The position numbers were made by a program, and so were the translations under genes. A stretch of 64,000 bases of DNA from Xiheicaenibacterium sp046351325 (GTDB lineage: Bacteria > Myxococcota_A > Polyangia > Polyangiales > Polyangiaceae): assembly GCA_046351325.1 (NCBI GenBank), contig JAXLYR010000006.1:310001-374000 (forward strand), written 5' to 3'. Shown here in pieces: positions 17,638-26,607 of the stretch (its first letter is position 1; every line of letters starts with the position of its first letter). The notes under the pieces were generated by a model that was not told the DNA's origin, searched no databases, and saw only the letters and a list, made by a program, of their open reading frames with translations.

Positions 17638-18321
17638 TTACTCGGGCGTCCACGTCGGCGACGCGGAGACGAAGAGCCCCTCGACGAAGCCGATGTCGAC
17701 GATGAGGAAGAGCCCGAAGCCCACGCTGAGCAGCGCCGCCGAGAGGTTCATGAAGCGCGCGCGCCGCAAGCCGAAACGCAGCGGGACCGCCATCGCGATC
17801 GTCACCGCGGCCATGCCCACGATCGTCCCGAGCCCGAAGACCCCGAGATAGACCATCGCCCAGCGCGGGTCGCGGATCGCGCCGAGGACCAAGAGCGCAG
17901 CCGCCGCCGACCCCGCGAGCCCGTGCACCACGCCGACGAACGCCGAGCGCGCGAGCCGCAGCCACATCCTCGGCTCGCTGGTGTTTTGCTCGGTCGAACG
18001 CGGCTCGACGTGCTCCTCGTGGGGCGGCGACGAGCGCCTCCAATTCACGACGGCAGCGACGCCGAGCGCGACGAGCATCACGCCGACCGCGAGCTCGAGG
18101 GACAACCCGACGCGCGGCGAGATGGTGATCCCCGCGAGCACGATCGCCCCACCAAACGCGAGCAGCGTCAGCGTGTGACCGAGCCCCCAAAAAACCCCGA
18201 GCGGGACGGCCGCGCGGAGCGAGCGCTCACGGCTCACGAGCGTCGAGACCGCGACGACGTGGTCCGCATCCGTAGCGTGCTTCGCGCCGAGGACGAGCCC
18301 CATCAGGATCACGACCCACAT
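17638..18321 (-). CDS. NiCoT-like nickel/cobalt permease or HupE-type protein
   Basis: 227 residues, six or so transmembrane segments. The first segment contains GAKHATDADH, the H-x4-D-H metal-selectivity signature of nickel/cobalt transporters. A second transmembrane segment carries GLGHTLTLL, the second conserved His motif. A charged loop (HEEHVEP) sits between the halves. The size is smaller than classical HoxN/NixA and closer to the short HupE/UreH-like homologues. Likely transports Ni2+ or Co2+, though no nickel enzyme gene is nearby. It precedes the 206-residue membrane protein. Confidence 0.75.
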   Translation of the reverse strand: MWVVILMGLVLGAKHATDADHVVAVSTLVSRERSLRAAVPLGVFWGLGHTLTLLAFGGAIVLAGITISPRVGLSLELAVGVMLVALGVAAVVNWRRSSPPHEEHVEPRSTEQNTSEPRMWLRLARSAFVGVVHGLAGSAAAALLVLGAIRDPRWAMVYLGVFGLGTIVGMAAVTIAMAVPLRFGLRRARFMNLSAALLSVGFGLFLIVDIGFVEGLFVSASPTWTPE

Positions 18322-18481
18322 GGCTCTTCAGTAGCACGCCGAACCCGTGATCGTGCCACGATATTTTGTTGGATGTATGCACCCTTCAGCGCAAGCGTCG
18401 CGACGCAAAGGCACATTGCACGCTGGCGATGCTACCGCCGCGACCGACCGGTGTTTTCACGGCCACGCCGATGACGACGGC

Positions 18482-18916
18482 TCAGACGAACCCAGCCAAG
18501 AACGTCCGCGCCCGCGAGAGCTCACCTGGATTCAACGACTCCCCGAGGTGCGCGAGCGCTTGGGCCGGCTCCTTGAAGACCTTCCTCTTGGTGTAGTGCG
18601 CCTCGCGCACGATGCGCTCGAGCTGCAAGAGCAGGACGGCGTTCGACGGCGCGACGAGGATCGCCACGCGCTCGATCGTGGTGTTGAGCTTCTGAAAATT
18701 CGCGATGAGCGCGTCCGCGACGGGGCCTGGGTAGACGCGCACCGGGCGATGGTCGGCGCAGAGCACGGGGGACGCGACGGACGCGACCTTGCGAAAGACC
18801 TTGGCGAGGTCCGCGATGTAGCTCTCGAGCTCCGCGTTCGTGCGGAGGTCGAAGACGCGCGCTTCGACGAGGCGTCCCGCGCTGTTCTCGATGCTGTAGG
18901 GAACGCTGCTGCTCAT
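18482..18916 (-). CDS. Small conserved-looking protein, possibly STAS/SpoIIAA-like
   Basis: 144 residues, ATG at 18916. The alternating pattern (RLVEARVFD, VASPVLCADHRPVRVYP, VERVAILV, NAVLLLQLERIVREA) suggests an alpha/beta fold of the SpoIIAA/STAS kind. That is a structural guess, not a recognised family match. No signal or membrane segment. It stands alone between the NiCoT-like gene and thioredoxin, all leftward. Confidence 0.6.
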   Translation of the reverse strand: MSSSVPYSIENSAGRLVEARVFDLRTNAELESYIADLAKVFRKVASVASPVLCADHRPVRVYPGPVADALIANFQKLNTTIERVAILVAPSNAVLLLQLERIVREAHYTKRKVFKEPAQALAHLGESLNPGELSRARTFLAGFV

Positions 18917-19013
18917 CGCGGCGCGACCAGCAAGCCCCGTTTTGCTTTCTGGCGCAAGTGCGACGAGTCCGAGCTGTGCGCTGGACTAGGTCGCCGTGAG
19001 GCCGGGACCGGGA

Positions 19014-19337
19014 CTAGGTCGCCGCGAGCTCGAGCAGCTTCGCCTTCGTCGAGAGCCCGAGCCTGTGCCCGACCGGCGATCCTCCACGAAACACGACCAC
19101 CGTCGGCACCGCGCGCACGCCGAAGCGCGCCGCGACCTTCGGGGAGTCCTCGATGTCGACCTTGGCGACCAGGATGCGCCCCGCGCCCTCGACGGCGATC
19201 TGCTCGACGATCTTCCCGATCGCTTTGCACGGCCCACACCAGGTCGCGGTGAAGTCGACGAGCACCGGCACCTTCGCGTTCTTCACCACGTCGTCGAAGT
19301 TCGAATCGTTCAGCTCGATCACGGCTTGTTCGCTCAT
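19014..19337 (-). CDS. trxA: Thioredoxin
   Basis: 107 residues, a standard one-domain thioredoxin. The redox motif is WCGPC (Cys34, Cys37) preceded by DFTATWC, with the cis-Pro in VRAVPTVVVF and a C-terminal amphipathic helix. ATG 19337 gives the usual length; the upstream extension has no thioredoxin similarity. Cytoplasmic disulfide reductase; it may act in general protein reduction. It is divergent from the sigma-factor gene 97 bp away. Confidence 0.95.
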   Translation of the reverse strand: MSEQAVIELNDSNFDDVVKNAKVPVLVDFTATWCGPCKAIGKIVEQIAVEGAGRILVAKVDIEDSPKVAARFGVRAVPTVVVFRGGSPVGHRLGLSTKAKLLELAAT

Positions 19338-19434
19338 GTGAGGTTCGGGTGCCGGCGCCCTCGGATCTAACGCTGTAAGATCCGTCCTCGTCGGCACCCA
19401 CCAGACGGGGCGCGCTCGCGCTCTCCCCACCCCG

Positions 19435-19995
19435 ATGGAAAGCCTCCCCGACAAAGCCACGCCCCTCGAGCGACTGCTCAGCGCCATCCCCACCGAGCGC
19501 GCGCGTCTCGCAGCGCTCGCGCGCCGCGAGGGCCTCGGCCCGGAGGACGCGATCGACTGCGTTCACGAGGGCTTCGTCACGCTGCTCCAGCTCCTGGCAA
19601 AGGAGCGAGCCGCGGCTCCTCCGACGAGCCGCGAGCTCGCCCAGCGCCTCCACGTCATCGTGAAGAACGCCGCGCGAAACAAGCGCCGCCGCCACCACCT
19701 CGCGAAGCCCCACGCGGACCTCGAGAGCCTCGAGCCAGCCGACGGCGCCGCGGGCACCGACGCTCGGCTCGCCGAGGCCGAAGAGCACCTCCGCCTCCAC
19801 GCCTGCGTCGCGCGGCTCTGCGTCCGCCAGCGCGCGGTCGTGACGCTGCGCCTCTTCGAGGACCGCGAGGGCGAGGACGTCGCGGCGCGCCTCGGCATCT
19901 CGCGCGCGTACGTCGACGTACTCCTCCATCGCGCGAAGCTCGAGCTGCGCTCGTGCATGCTCGAGCCCTGCACGGGTCGACCCTGCGCAGACTAA
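19435..19995 (+). CDS. ECF-like RNA polymerase sigma factor
   Basis: 186 residues. The region 2-like segment is DAIDCVHEGFVTLLQLL, where DA-x-D-x-x-H-E-x-F corresponds to the core-binding region 2. The region 4 helix-turn-helix is RQRAVVTLRLFEDREGEDVAARLGISRAYVDVLLHRAKLEL, here described as residues about 128-170. No anti-sigma factor gene is adjacent. The C-terminus has three Cys (CMLEPCTGRPC), which might sense redox or zinc. It lies directly upstream of the protease gene on the same strand, 31 bp apart, so it may drive it. Confidence 0.85.
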   Translation: MESLPDKATPLERLLSAIPTERARLAALARREGLGPEDAIDCVHEGFVTLLQLLAKERAAAPPTSRELAQRLHVIVKNAARNKRRRHHLAKPHADLESLEPADGAAGTDARLAEAEEHLRLHACVARLCVRQRAVVTLRLFEDREGEDVAARLGISRAYVDVLLHRAKLELRSCMLEPCTGRPCAD

Positions 19996-20026
19996 AGGTC
20001 TCGGGCGACGATCCGTCCCGGGCAAC

Positions 20027-21181
20027 GTGGACACTTCGCCGCGCCTCGTCTTCGCCGCCCTCCTCCTCTTCGGACCCACGGGATGCGACTTCCAGCTCTG
20101 CGCGGACACGCAGAAGCTCGCCGAAGAAGCGACCAGCGAGAGCCGCGACGGCATCATCGGCGGCGAGGTCGACACGGCGAACCACGCGACTGTCGCGCTG
20201 ATCCTCACGCGCCCCGACGGCACACACGGGCTCTGCTCGGGGACCATCGTCGCGACGCACGGAACCACTGGTTATGTCCTCACCGCCGCGCACTGCGTGG
20301 TCGGCGTGAGCGACATGCTCATCGCCCAAGCGACCGACTTCCGCGACTGTTTGTCCGGTGGCAACGCCGCGCTCTGCGAGGCCGTCTACGTGCCTCAGAC
20401 GTGGGCCGCCGACCCCGCGTACGACCCGAACGAGCACACGCGAGACTTCGCCGTCGTGACCTTCGAGGGCGCGTCGGCGAGCACCCCTGTCGTCCCCGTC
20501 TCGACGAACCCGGACTCGCTCTCGGCAGGTGTCCTCGTCGAGCTCTCGGGCTACGGCCGCACGTACTCGGGCCCGAACGACCCCAACAACTTCCAGTCGC
20601 GACGCAACCACGTGACGGTCCCGCTCTCGAGCGTCTGGCCTGATTGGCTGCGCTTCGACGCGACGACGGGCAAGACCGCCTGCTTCGGTGACTCGGGCGG
20701 GCCGGCGTACGCGATGACCGGTGACAAGGTCCACGTCGTGGGCGTCGCCTCGAACGCCGACCAGAACTGCGAATACGTCGCGAACTACGCGCGCGTCGCG
20801 TCGGCCTACGTCGAGTTCATCGCGCCCATCATCGACCCAGGACAGGGCGGCGCCCCCGAGGGTGGCGCAGGCGGCGCTGGCGGCGCACCTGCGACGAGCG
20901 TCGGTGGCGGCGGCAGCGCGCCGAGCGACGGCGGAGCAGGCTCGATCCCTGGTGATTGCCTCTCCGATCCCGCGCATTGCAACGGCTCGGGCGGCTCGCC
21001 CGACGGAAGCGGCGGCGCGACCTCGGCAGGCGGCAGCTCGGCGAGCACCGGCTCCGGCGAGACCTGTGTCCCCGTCTCGCTCAGCTGCTCGGCGAACGGC
21101 GCGCGAGACGCGACCGGTGGAGCCTTCGGCGCGCTCGCGGCCCTCGCAGCGCTCGCGCTCCTTCGTCGTCGCCGCGACTGA
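20027..21181 (+). CDS. Secreted trypsin-like serine protease with MYXO-CTERM-like tail
   Basis: 384 residues, GTG start. The signal sequence ends near GPTGC20, followed by a short propeptide and the activation site IIGG (Ile43). The catalytic triad is His89 (LTAAHC), Asp140 (RDFAVV) and Ser223 (GDSGGP), all intact. The chymotrypsin-fold domain ends about residue 268. It is followed by a Gly/Ala/Ser linker, a short Cys segment and a C-terminal hydrophobic helix closed by RRRRD. The last part is the layout of MYXO-CTERM sorting signals, which anchor proteins at the myxobacterial cell surface. Probably an extracellular or surface protease. Confidence 0.9.
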   Translation: MDTSPRLVFAALLLFGPTGCDFQLCADTQKLAEEATSESRDGIIGGEVDTANHATVALILTRPDGTHGLCSGTIVATHGTTGYVLTAAHCVVGVSDMLIAQATDFRDCLSGGNAALCEAVYVPQTWAADPAYDPNEHTRDFAVVTFEGASASTPVVPVSTNPDSLSAGVLVELSGYGRTYSGPNDPNNFQSRRNHVTVPLSSVWPDWLRFDATTGKTACFGDSGGPAYAMTGDKVHVVGVASNADQNCEYVANYARVASAYVEFIAPIIDPGQGGAPEGGAGGAGGAPATSVGGGGSAPSDGGAGSIPGDCLSDPAHCNGSGGSPDGSGGATSAGGSSASTGSGETCVPVSLSCSANGARDATGGAFGALAALAALALLRRRRD

Positions 21182-21245
21182 GTGCGCGTCGAGTCCAAGG
21201 AAATTTGCCTCCCAAACGATCGGCGTGCGAAACCGCAGCCGAGCC

Positions 21246-21954
21246 ATGTGTCGCATGCTGGGGCTCGTCTCCGAACGGCCCGTCGCCTTGCGCGCCCTCT
21301 TGAAGGACGCACCTCAGAGCCTCGAGACCCTCTCGGGGAGCACCCCGACGGCTGGGGCGTCGCGGCCGTCACCGAAGATGGAGGCTGGCGCATCGAGAAG
21401 GCCCCGAGACCGCGCGACGCTCGCACGGCTTCGATCGGCTCGCGTGTACGCTCGAGAGCCGCATGGTGCTCGCGCACATCCGCAAGCGCACGGTCGGCGT
21501 CGTCGCGGCCGAGAATACCCACCCGTTCTCGAGCGGTCGCGCGGTGCTCGTGCACAACGGGACGATCGCGCATCACGAGCGCCTCGCGGCGCGCACGTCT
21601 GCGGCGCGCGCGGCAGCCGTGCGCGGCGCCACCGATTCGGAGTGGCTCTTCGCGTTCGTCTGCTCGCGGCTCGACGAGCACGCCACCACCGCAGCAGCGC
21701 TCCGCGCCGCCGTACGCGAGCTCGCCGCGCTCGGCGACAGCGGCTCGGCGAGCTTCCTCTTCTCGGACGGTGAGCGGCTCTTCGCGCACCGCTTGGGTCG
21801 CCCGCTCTTCACGCTCGTCCGCGGCCGCGTTCGAGAGCGCCGCGCAGCCTCGACCGCGATCGCGAGCCAACCGCTCACCCGAGAGGGCTGGACCGAGCTC
21901 CCCGAGGGCGCGCTCGTCGAGATCGACTCGCGCGGCGTGCGCGAGCTCGATTGA
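21246..21954 (+). pseudogene. Class II glutamine amidotransferase, two frameshifts
   Basis: The start MCRMLGLVSERPV has the nucleophile Cys2 typical of the YafJ/GATase-II family. The next conserved block, EHPDGWG, is in the second frame from about 21338. The remainder from about 21424 (HGFDRLACTLESR, then MVLAHIRKRTVG, NTHPFSSG, HNGT) is in the third. Both steps fit loss of one base: near 21335 in a GGGG run and near 21420. The joined product would be about 236 residues, normal for the family. Either a recent pseudogene or two assembly indels. Its TGA overlaps the next gene start. Confidence 0.85.
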
Positions 21955-23261
21955 GGCGCGCCGCTGCGTTCGCTCTCCTCGCGGGCCTCGCGGGTTGCAC
22001 GCAGCGGCCACCCGCGACCCTCGAGCTCAGCGCGACGACGAGCGCGACCGCGAGCGCGACAGCCTCGGCGGCCGTCAACGAGACAACGTGCGCGCCGGCC
22101 ACCGGCCCGAAGCCGACCGTGCACGTCCGGCGCAGTGCGGGCCGCGTCGGCAAGCTCGACTTCGCCGCACGGTGGACCGAGAGCGGCGCCTCCGACGTTG
22201 ACGATCTCATCAAGGCCTTCGTCGACAGCGAGCTCGCGAACGTCGACAAGCTCGCGCTGTCGTGCGGGACCTCTCCCTATTGCCACCTCGAGGTCGCTTG
22301 CGACCTCCAAATCAACACGTCGAACCTCTACAGCGTGCGCTGCTCGAGCGCGCGCTACACCGAGGGCTTGACCGAGCGCGACGAGGGCTTCCTCTTCACG
22401 CGCGAGAGCGACGGTCGCCGCTACGTGCGTCACGCGCTGAAGGATCTCTTCGTGGACGGGCACGCCCGGCATCGGCTCGGCGTCGACCGCGAGACGTGGA
22501 AGTCGACAGGCTCGTTCGCCTTCGACTTCCGCGAAGTGACAATCCTGTCACAAGACGCGGGCGTACCGGATTCGCACACCGACGTCGCGGCGCTCCAAAG
22601 CGAGCTCGCGTGCCCGTATCGCCGCGTCCCCGACGGCCCGTATTGGACGCTCGGCCCCGTCCCCGAGCGTGGCGCTTGCCCGCCGACGGCCCTGGGAGCG
22701 CCGCTCCCGATCCGGGTCCACGAGAGCCACACGAAGGGCTTCCCCAAGCGAGAGAACCTCGCGTGGATCTCGACGGGGGTCGCGAACATCGACGATCTCG
22801 TCAAGGGCGTGATCGACGACTACCGAAAGGACTGGGCCTCGTTCGTCCCCGACCACGAGTCGGGCCTCGGCTGCGCGATGGGCCCGACCGACCCCTGCGT
22901 GCTCGACGCGGGCTGCTCCGTGACGAAGAACGACGGCCGCGTCTTCAGCGTCGAGTGCCTGAATTTTCCCTACGTCGGCGGCTTCCCGAACCACGCCTAC
23001 TCGACCGGGCTCACGTTCGTGAACGACGGCGGCGCGTGGCGGCACGTGGTCGCGGGCGACTTGTTCATCGACATCGACGGGGCGGCGTCGCGCGTCTCGG
23101 ACTGGCCCCCATGGGGCGAACCCGACAGCGGGACGTGGTTCGCGGTCACCGACGAAGGCCTCCTGTTCTTCCCCGGTTATCGCAAACACGCCGCGGTGCT
23201 CGCTTACGCCGACGTCATCGGCGAGCTCTCGTGTCCGTTCGTGTATCTCGCCACGCCCTGA
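21951..23261 (+). CDS. Lipoprotein with two tandem DUF3298/RsiV-like domains
   Basis: 436 residues, TTG start overlapping the stop of the preceding gene (TTGA), with a lipobox LLAGLAGC. Two similar halves follow. Each has an I/V-D-D-L-I/V-K helix, a Cys-x-Leu/Leu-Asp segment, then YSVRC/FSVEC with a Y-x-x-G strand, and a closing DLF motif (KDLFVDG near residue 165; GDLFIDID near 370). DLF and the preceding strands are hallmarks of DUF3298, found in RsiV and PdaC-type peptidoglycan or lysozyme-interacting proteins. Tandem duplication of the domain is uncommon. Function inferred only as cell-wall-related binding. Confidence 0.72.
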   Translation: MRRAAAFALLAGLAGCTQRPPATLELSATTSATASATASAAVNETTCAPATGPKPTVHVRRSAGRVGKLDFAARWTESGASDVDDLIKAFVDSELANVDKLALSCGTSPYCHLEVACDLQINTSNLYSVRCSSARYTEGLTERDEGFLFTRESDGRRYVRHALKDLFVDGHARHRLGVDRETWKSTGSFAFDFREVTILSQDAGVPDSHTDVAALQSELACPYRRVPDGPYWTLGPVPERGACPPTALGAPLPIRVHESHTKGFPKRENLAWISTGVANIDDLVKGVIDDYRKDWASFVPDHESGLGCAMGPTDPCVLDAGCSVTKNDGRVFSVECLNFPYVGGFPNHAYSTGLTFVNDGGAWRHVVAGDLFIDIDGAASRVSDWPPWGEPDSGTWFAVTDEGLLFFPGYRKHAAVLAYADVIGELSCPFVYLATP

Positions 23262-23323
23262 AGCGCCGAGCGTTGGCGGGTGCGCGCGCGAGCGGCTAGC
23301 CTCATCCACGGGAAGGGGCTCGC

Positions 23324-23905
23324 ATGGCCGACGACAGCGCTGATCGAAAGCGACACAAACTCACCCTCATGCCCGAGGTCCTGCCGGATCCTCTGAGGGC
23401 CGGGGTCCCCGCCGCCGAGGGATCCTGCAGCAGCGCCGGCTCCGCGGTCGCGACCGTTGGAGCTCCAACGAATGCCCGCGCTCGAACGCTCGAGCACATG
23501 CGCAGGATGATCGCGAGCGCCACGACGACCGCGGTCCTCGTCGGCTGCTCTTCGGGCGACACGGCCTCGCCCGACACGGCCGGCAAGGATCCGGCGAAGA
23601 GCGCCGCCCCGAGCGCCACAGCGACCGCGAGCGCGAGCGTGGGTGGCAACTTCACGCAGCCGCCCGGCTCGGCGACCGCAACGACGCCTCCCGTGACGAC
23701 CAACACCGGCACGGGCACGACGCGCGTCCAGCCGACGACGCCGCCAATACCGTCCACGCCCGGTTACATCGTCGTCGATCCGATGCCCACACCCACCCAG
23801 CTTCCACCGCTCCCGAGCGGTGTCCCGACCGTGCCGGGCTCGATGGTGCCGACCGCGATCCCTCCCCTTCCCCCTGGGATTCCTCAGCCGAAAGCGAGCA
23901 AGTGA
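23324..23905 (+). CDS. Pro/Thr/Ser-rich exported protein, function unknown
   Basis: 193 residues from ATG 23324, which has a good ribosome-binding site (GGAAGGGG, 23310-23317). The N-terminal 58 residues are polar. A hydrophobic stretch then ends in AVLVGC, so an alternative start at 23498 would give a classical lipoprotein. From about residue 80 it is almost entirely Pro, Thr, Ser, Gly and Ala, likely an extended wall-spanning stalk. It overlaps or abuts the radical SAM gene (GTGACCATG junction at 23902-23910), so the two are translationally linked. Confidence 0.6.
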   Translation: MADDSADRKRHKLTLMPEVLPDPLRAGVPAAEGSCSSAGSAVATVGAPTNARARTLEHMRRMIASATTTAVLVGCSSGDTASPDTAGKDPAKSAAPSATATASASVGGNFTQPPGSATATTPPVTTNTGTGTTRVQPTTPPIPSTPGYIVVDPMPTPTQLPPLPSGVPTVPGSMVPTAIPPLPPGIPQPKASK

Positions 23906-23907
23906 CC

Positions 23908-25578
23908 ATGAGCCGCAGCCTTCGCGTCGCGCTGGTCGGGCCCGAGATCGAGGAGAACCTCAGCCTGCGATACATCGCTTCGAGCCTCGCCGCGGCCGGC
24001 CACACGGCCGAGATCGTCGCGTTCAACGTCGAGGCCGACTTCGCCTACGCGCTCCACACGGTCCTCCAGGGCAACTTCGATCTCGTAGGGATTTCGCTCG
24101 CATTTCAGTGGCGTGCGAGCGACTTCCTCGCGCTCGGCGTCGCGATCCGCGAGCAAGGCTTCGCTGGGCACCTCACCGTGGGCGGGCACTTCGCGACGTT
24201 CGCCGCGCGCGAGATCCTCCGCGATTTCCCAGAGCTGAGCTCGGTCTGCCGGCAGGAGGCCGAGCTCACGATGGTCGCCCTCGCAGATGCCGTCGCGGCC
24301 CACCCCGACGGCGCGCAGGCCCTCGCGACAGCGCTCCGCGAGATCCCCGGGCTCGCGCTCCACGACGGCGACGGCCAGGTCTTCTTCACCGCGATGCCGA
24401 CGCCTCCAGACCTCGCGAAGCTCCCTCGTCCCGATCGCCGCGGCACACCCGCCGCGTGCTTCGGGCACGGCATCGCGCCCCTCGTCGCGAGCCGCGGCTG
24501 CTACGCGAACTGCTCGTTCTGCTGCATCGCCGCGTGGCATGAGCAGACGCTCCCGGGCAAGCGCTACCGCATCCGCGAGGTCGCCGACGTCGCCGATGAA
24601 ATGCTCGAGCTTCAGCGCTCGCGCGGCGTCGACATCTTCGTCTTCCACGACGACAACTTCTTCGTCCCCGGCCACAAGAAGAACCGCGAGCGCCTCTCGG
24701 CCCTCGCCGACGCGCTCGATCGGCTCCCGATGACGCCGTTCGCGACCGTCGTCAAAGCGCGCCCGACCGACGTCGATCCCGAGGTCTTTCGCATCCTCGT
24801 CGAGCGCCTGCACTGCATCCGCGTGTACATCGGCGTCGAGAGCGACGCCGACCAAGGCCTCGAGACGCTGCGCCGCTGGTCACCCTCCAAGCAGAACCAC
24901 CGCGCGATCGAGCTCGTGCGCAAGCTCGACCTCTACACGTGCTTCAACATGCTGCTCTTCGATCCGGACACGACGCTCGAGAGCATCCTCATCAACGTCG
25001 ACTTCCTGAAGTTCGCCCCCGAGTACCCCTCGAACTTCGGTCGCGTCGAGCTCTACGCCGGCACGCCGCTGCTCGAGCGCATGCGCGCCGAAAACCGCGC
25101 GCGCGGCGACTACCTGCAGTGGGACTACTCGCTCGCGAATCCTCAGGTCGAGCGTGTCTTCGACCTCAGCATGCGGGCCTTCCACAGCCGCAACTTCGGC
25201 GTCGACGCGCTCGCGAACCGCATCATGGGGACGCGCTTCGACGTCGAGGTCGCGCGGCGCTTCCACAAAGACGTCTACCGCGCCGAATGGCTCGCCGAGG
25301 GCAAGGCCCTCACCGCCACGCTCACGCTCGACGGCGCGAACGCCCTCGAGAAGATCGTGCGCTTCGTCGAGGCCGACGCGCCCACGTCGGCCGAGGCCGA
25401 CTTCGTCGGCGAGATCGCCGCGACGCTGCGCGCGACCGAGGACTCCGTGCGCGGCCGCGCGAAGGCCCTCGCCCGCGATCTCAAAGCCTCGATCAAACAG
25501 GGCGACCCGCTCACCGACCTCGGCGATCGCGTCGCGACGCCGCTGCAGACCTCACGCTCGGCGCCGTCGGCCGCCTGA
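23908..25578 (+). CDS. B12-binding-like radical SAM enzyme
   Basis: 557 residues from ATG 23908; GTG 23902 is a possible start that overlaps the previous stop. Residues 1-140 are a Rossmann-like domain (VALVGPEIEENL ... FDLVGISLAF ... HLTVGGHFATF) of the cobalamin-binding kind, without an obvious D-x-H-x-x-G. The radical SAM core has Cys198, Cys202 and Cys205 in GCYANCSFC, then FHDDNFF and GVESDA. A helical C-terminal extension of about 130 residues follows. Such enzymes methylate or rearrange unreactive carbons, but no substrate can be named. It follows the Pro/Thr-rich gene directly. Confidence 0.88.
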   Translation: MSRSLRVALVGPEIEENLSLRYIASSLAAAGHTAEIVAFNVEADFAYALHTVLQGNFDLVGISLAFQWRASDFLALGVAIREQGFAGHLTVGGHFATFAAREILRDFPELSSVCRQEAELTMVALADAVAAHPDGAQALATALREIPGLALHDGDGQVFFTAMPTPPDLAKLPRPDRRGTPAACFGHGIAPLVASRGCYANCSFCCIAAWHEQTLPGKRYRIREVADVADEMLELQRSRGVDIFVFHDDNFFVPGHKKNRERLSALADALDRLPMTPFATVVKARPTDVDPEVFRILVERLHCIRVYIGVESDADQGLETLRRWSPSKQNHRAIELVRKLDLYTCFNMLLFDPDTTLESILINVDFLKFAPEYPSNFGRVELYAGTPLLERMRAENRARGDYLQWDYSLANPQVERVFDLSMRAFHSRNFGVDALANRIMGTRFDVEVARRFHKDVYRAEWLAEGKALTATLTLDGANALEKIVRFVEADAPTSAEADFVGEIAATLRATEDSVRGRAKALARDLKASIKQGDPLTDLGDRVATPLQTSRSAPSAA

Positions 25579-25584
25579 TCCGCG

Positions 25585-26607
25585 TCACGCAGCCTTCGTG
25601 ACCGCGCGCCGCTCGGGCAGCGCCGTCGGCTCGACTGACAGGAGCTCGAGCTCACCGAGCACGCGCGGCGCTGCGAACGAGACGCGCCACGTGAGCTCGA
25701 CCCAATCGTCGTCGGCGTCCAAGAGGACGGTGTCGAGGTGCGGCGTCGCGCGGTGGGGCTTGCCAGAGAGGACGTACGTGAGCTCCGGGGTCAAACGAGG
25801 CAGCTCGACCCGCCAAGCGTGGACCGAGTCGACCCCCGACACAGTGATGCTCTCGTCCCCCGCGAGCGGAGCCGCGAGCCACTGGTCGTCCGGCGCGGAG
25901 CAGTAATGGCGTGGATCCCTATCCGAAGGAGGATAGGGCGCGTCGATATGTCCCTCCGACTGGACGGTGCCGCGTCGGGAGCGGCGTGGCTCCCAATGCG
26001 CCGAGATCGCCCCGAAGCCGACAGGTGAATACTCGGTTTGCTGAGCGATCTGTCGCGGGTCCTGGAGCCTATGACAGGCCTCACCGAGGACAGCGCCGAA
26101 GCCGCGGCCAATGGGATTGCGAGGATGAGCGCCCGTCGGGCCGCTACCACCATAGGCCCACTCCCAGCGGAGCGGCGTGTCCTGGAAACGCCCAGGCTCG
26201 GACGGGACTGGCGCGCTCGCAGTGCCGCTCCAAACCCGCGGGCCGAAGACCCGTAGGGCCTTCTTCAAGAGCAGCGCTTCACCCGAGACCGCGAGCGTCA
26301 CGTCCACCCAGCGCGCATCCGGGAACGCCGCGGGGTGGCGCGCGTGGCCGTTCAATAGAAGCTCCGTCCCTGGCTTGTGCGGCGCCAAGTCCGACGGGAA
26401 CTGAATGGGAGCGGCTGGCTTGACCTCATAAGGCTGCGCGGCAAACCGCACCTCGGCGGGGCCGGGCAATTCGGGAAGCCCCCCCTTCGGCGCGCGCCAA
26501 CCGAGCTTGATCACCGTGAGCACTTGGTCGCGACCGTGAGCGTCGGTCACGAGCACGCTGCTCGCACCAAACGGGCCCGGATTGGCGAGTGGGGTCGGGT
26601 GAATCAT
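25585..26607 (-). CDS. DUF2169 family protein (copy 1)
   Basis: 340 residues, ATG preceded by an AAGGAA ribosome-binding site. Features seen in DUF2169 proteins include a beta-rich N-terminus ending in IKLGWRAP, the segment FPSDLAPHKPGTELLLNGHA (about 70-90), and DTPLRWEWAYGG followed by NPIGRGF. A second copy lies at 52811-53881. DUF2169 proteins are usually encoded beside type VI secretion effectors and VgrG, where some act as effector-loading adaptors. No T6SS gene is visible here, so this copy is an orphan. Cytoplasmic. It converges with the radical SAM gene, 6 bp between stops. Confidence 0.85.
   Translation of the reverse strand: MIHPTPLANPGPFGASSVLVTDAHGRDQVLTVIKLGWRAPKGGLPELPGPAEVRFAAQPYEVKPAAPIQFPSDLAPHKPGTELLLNGHARHPAAFPDARWVDVTLAVSGEALLLKKALRVFGPRVWSGTASAPVPSEPGRFQDTPLRWEWAYGGSGPTGAHPRNPIGRGFGAVLGEACHRLQDPRQIAQQTEYSPVGFGAISAHWEPRRSRRGTVQSEGHIDAPYPPSDRDPRHYCSAPDDQWLAAPLAGDESITVSGVDSVHAWRVELPRLTPELTYVLSGKPHRATPHLDTVLLDADDDWVELTWRVSFAAPRVLGELELLSVEPTALPERRAVTKAA

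Noticed and set aside
16982..18190. 402-codon frame as a single long membrane protein
   Set aside because: The upstream part is out-of-frame with the NiCoT-like gene and lacks membrane character. The ATG at 17602 gives a sensible multi-pass protein.
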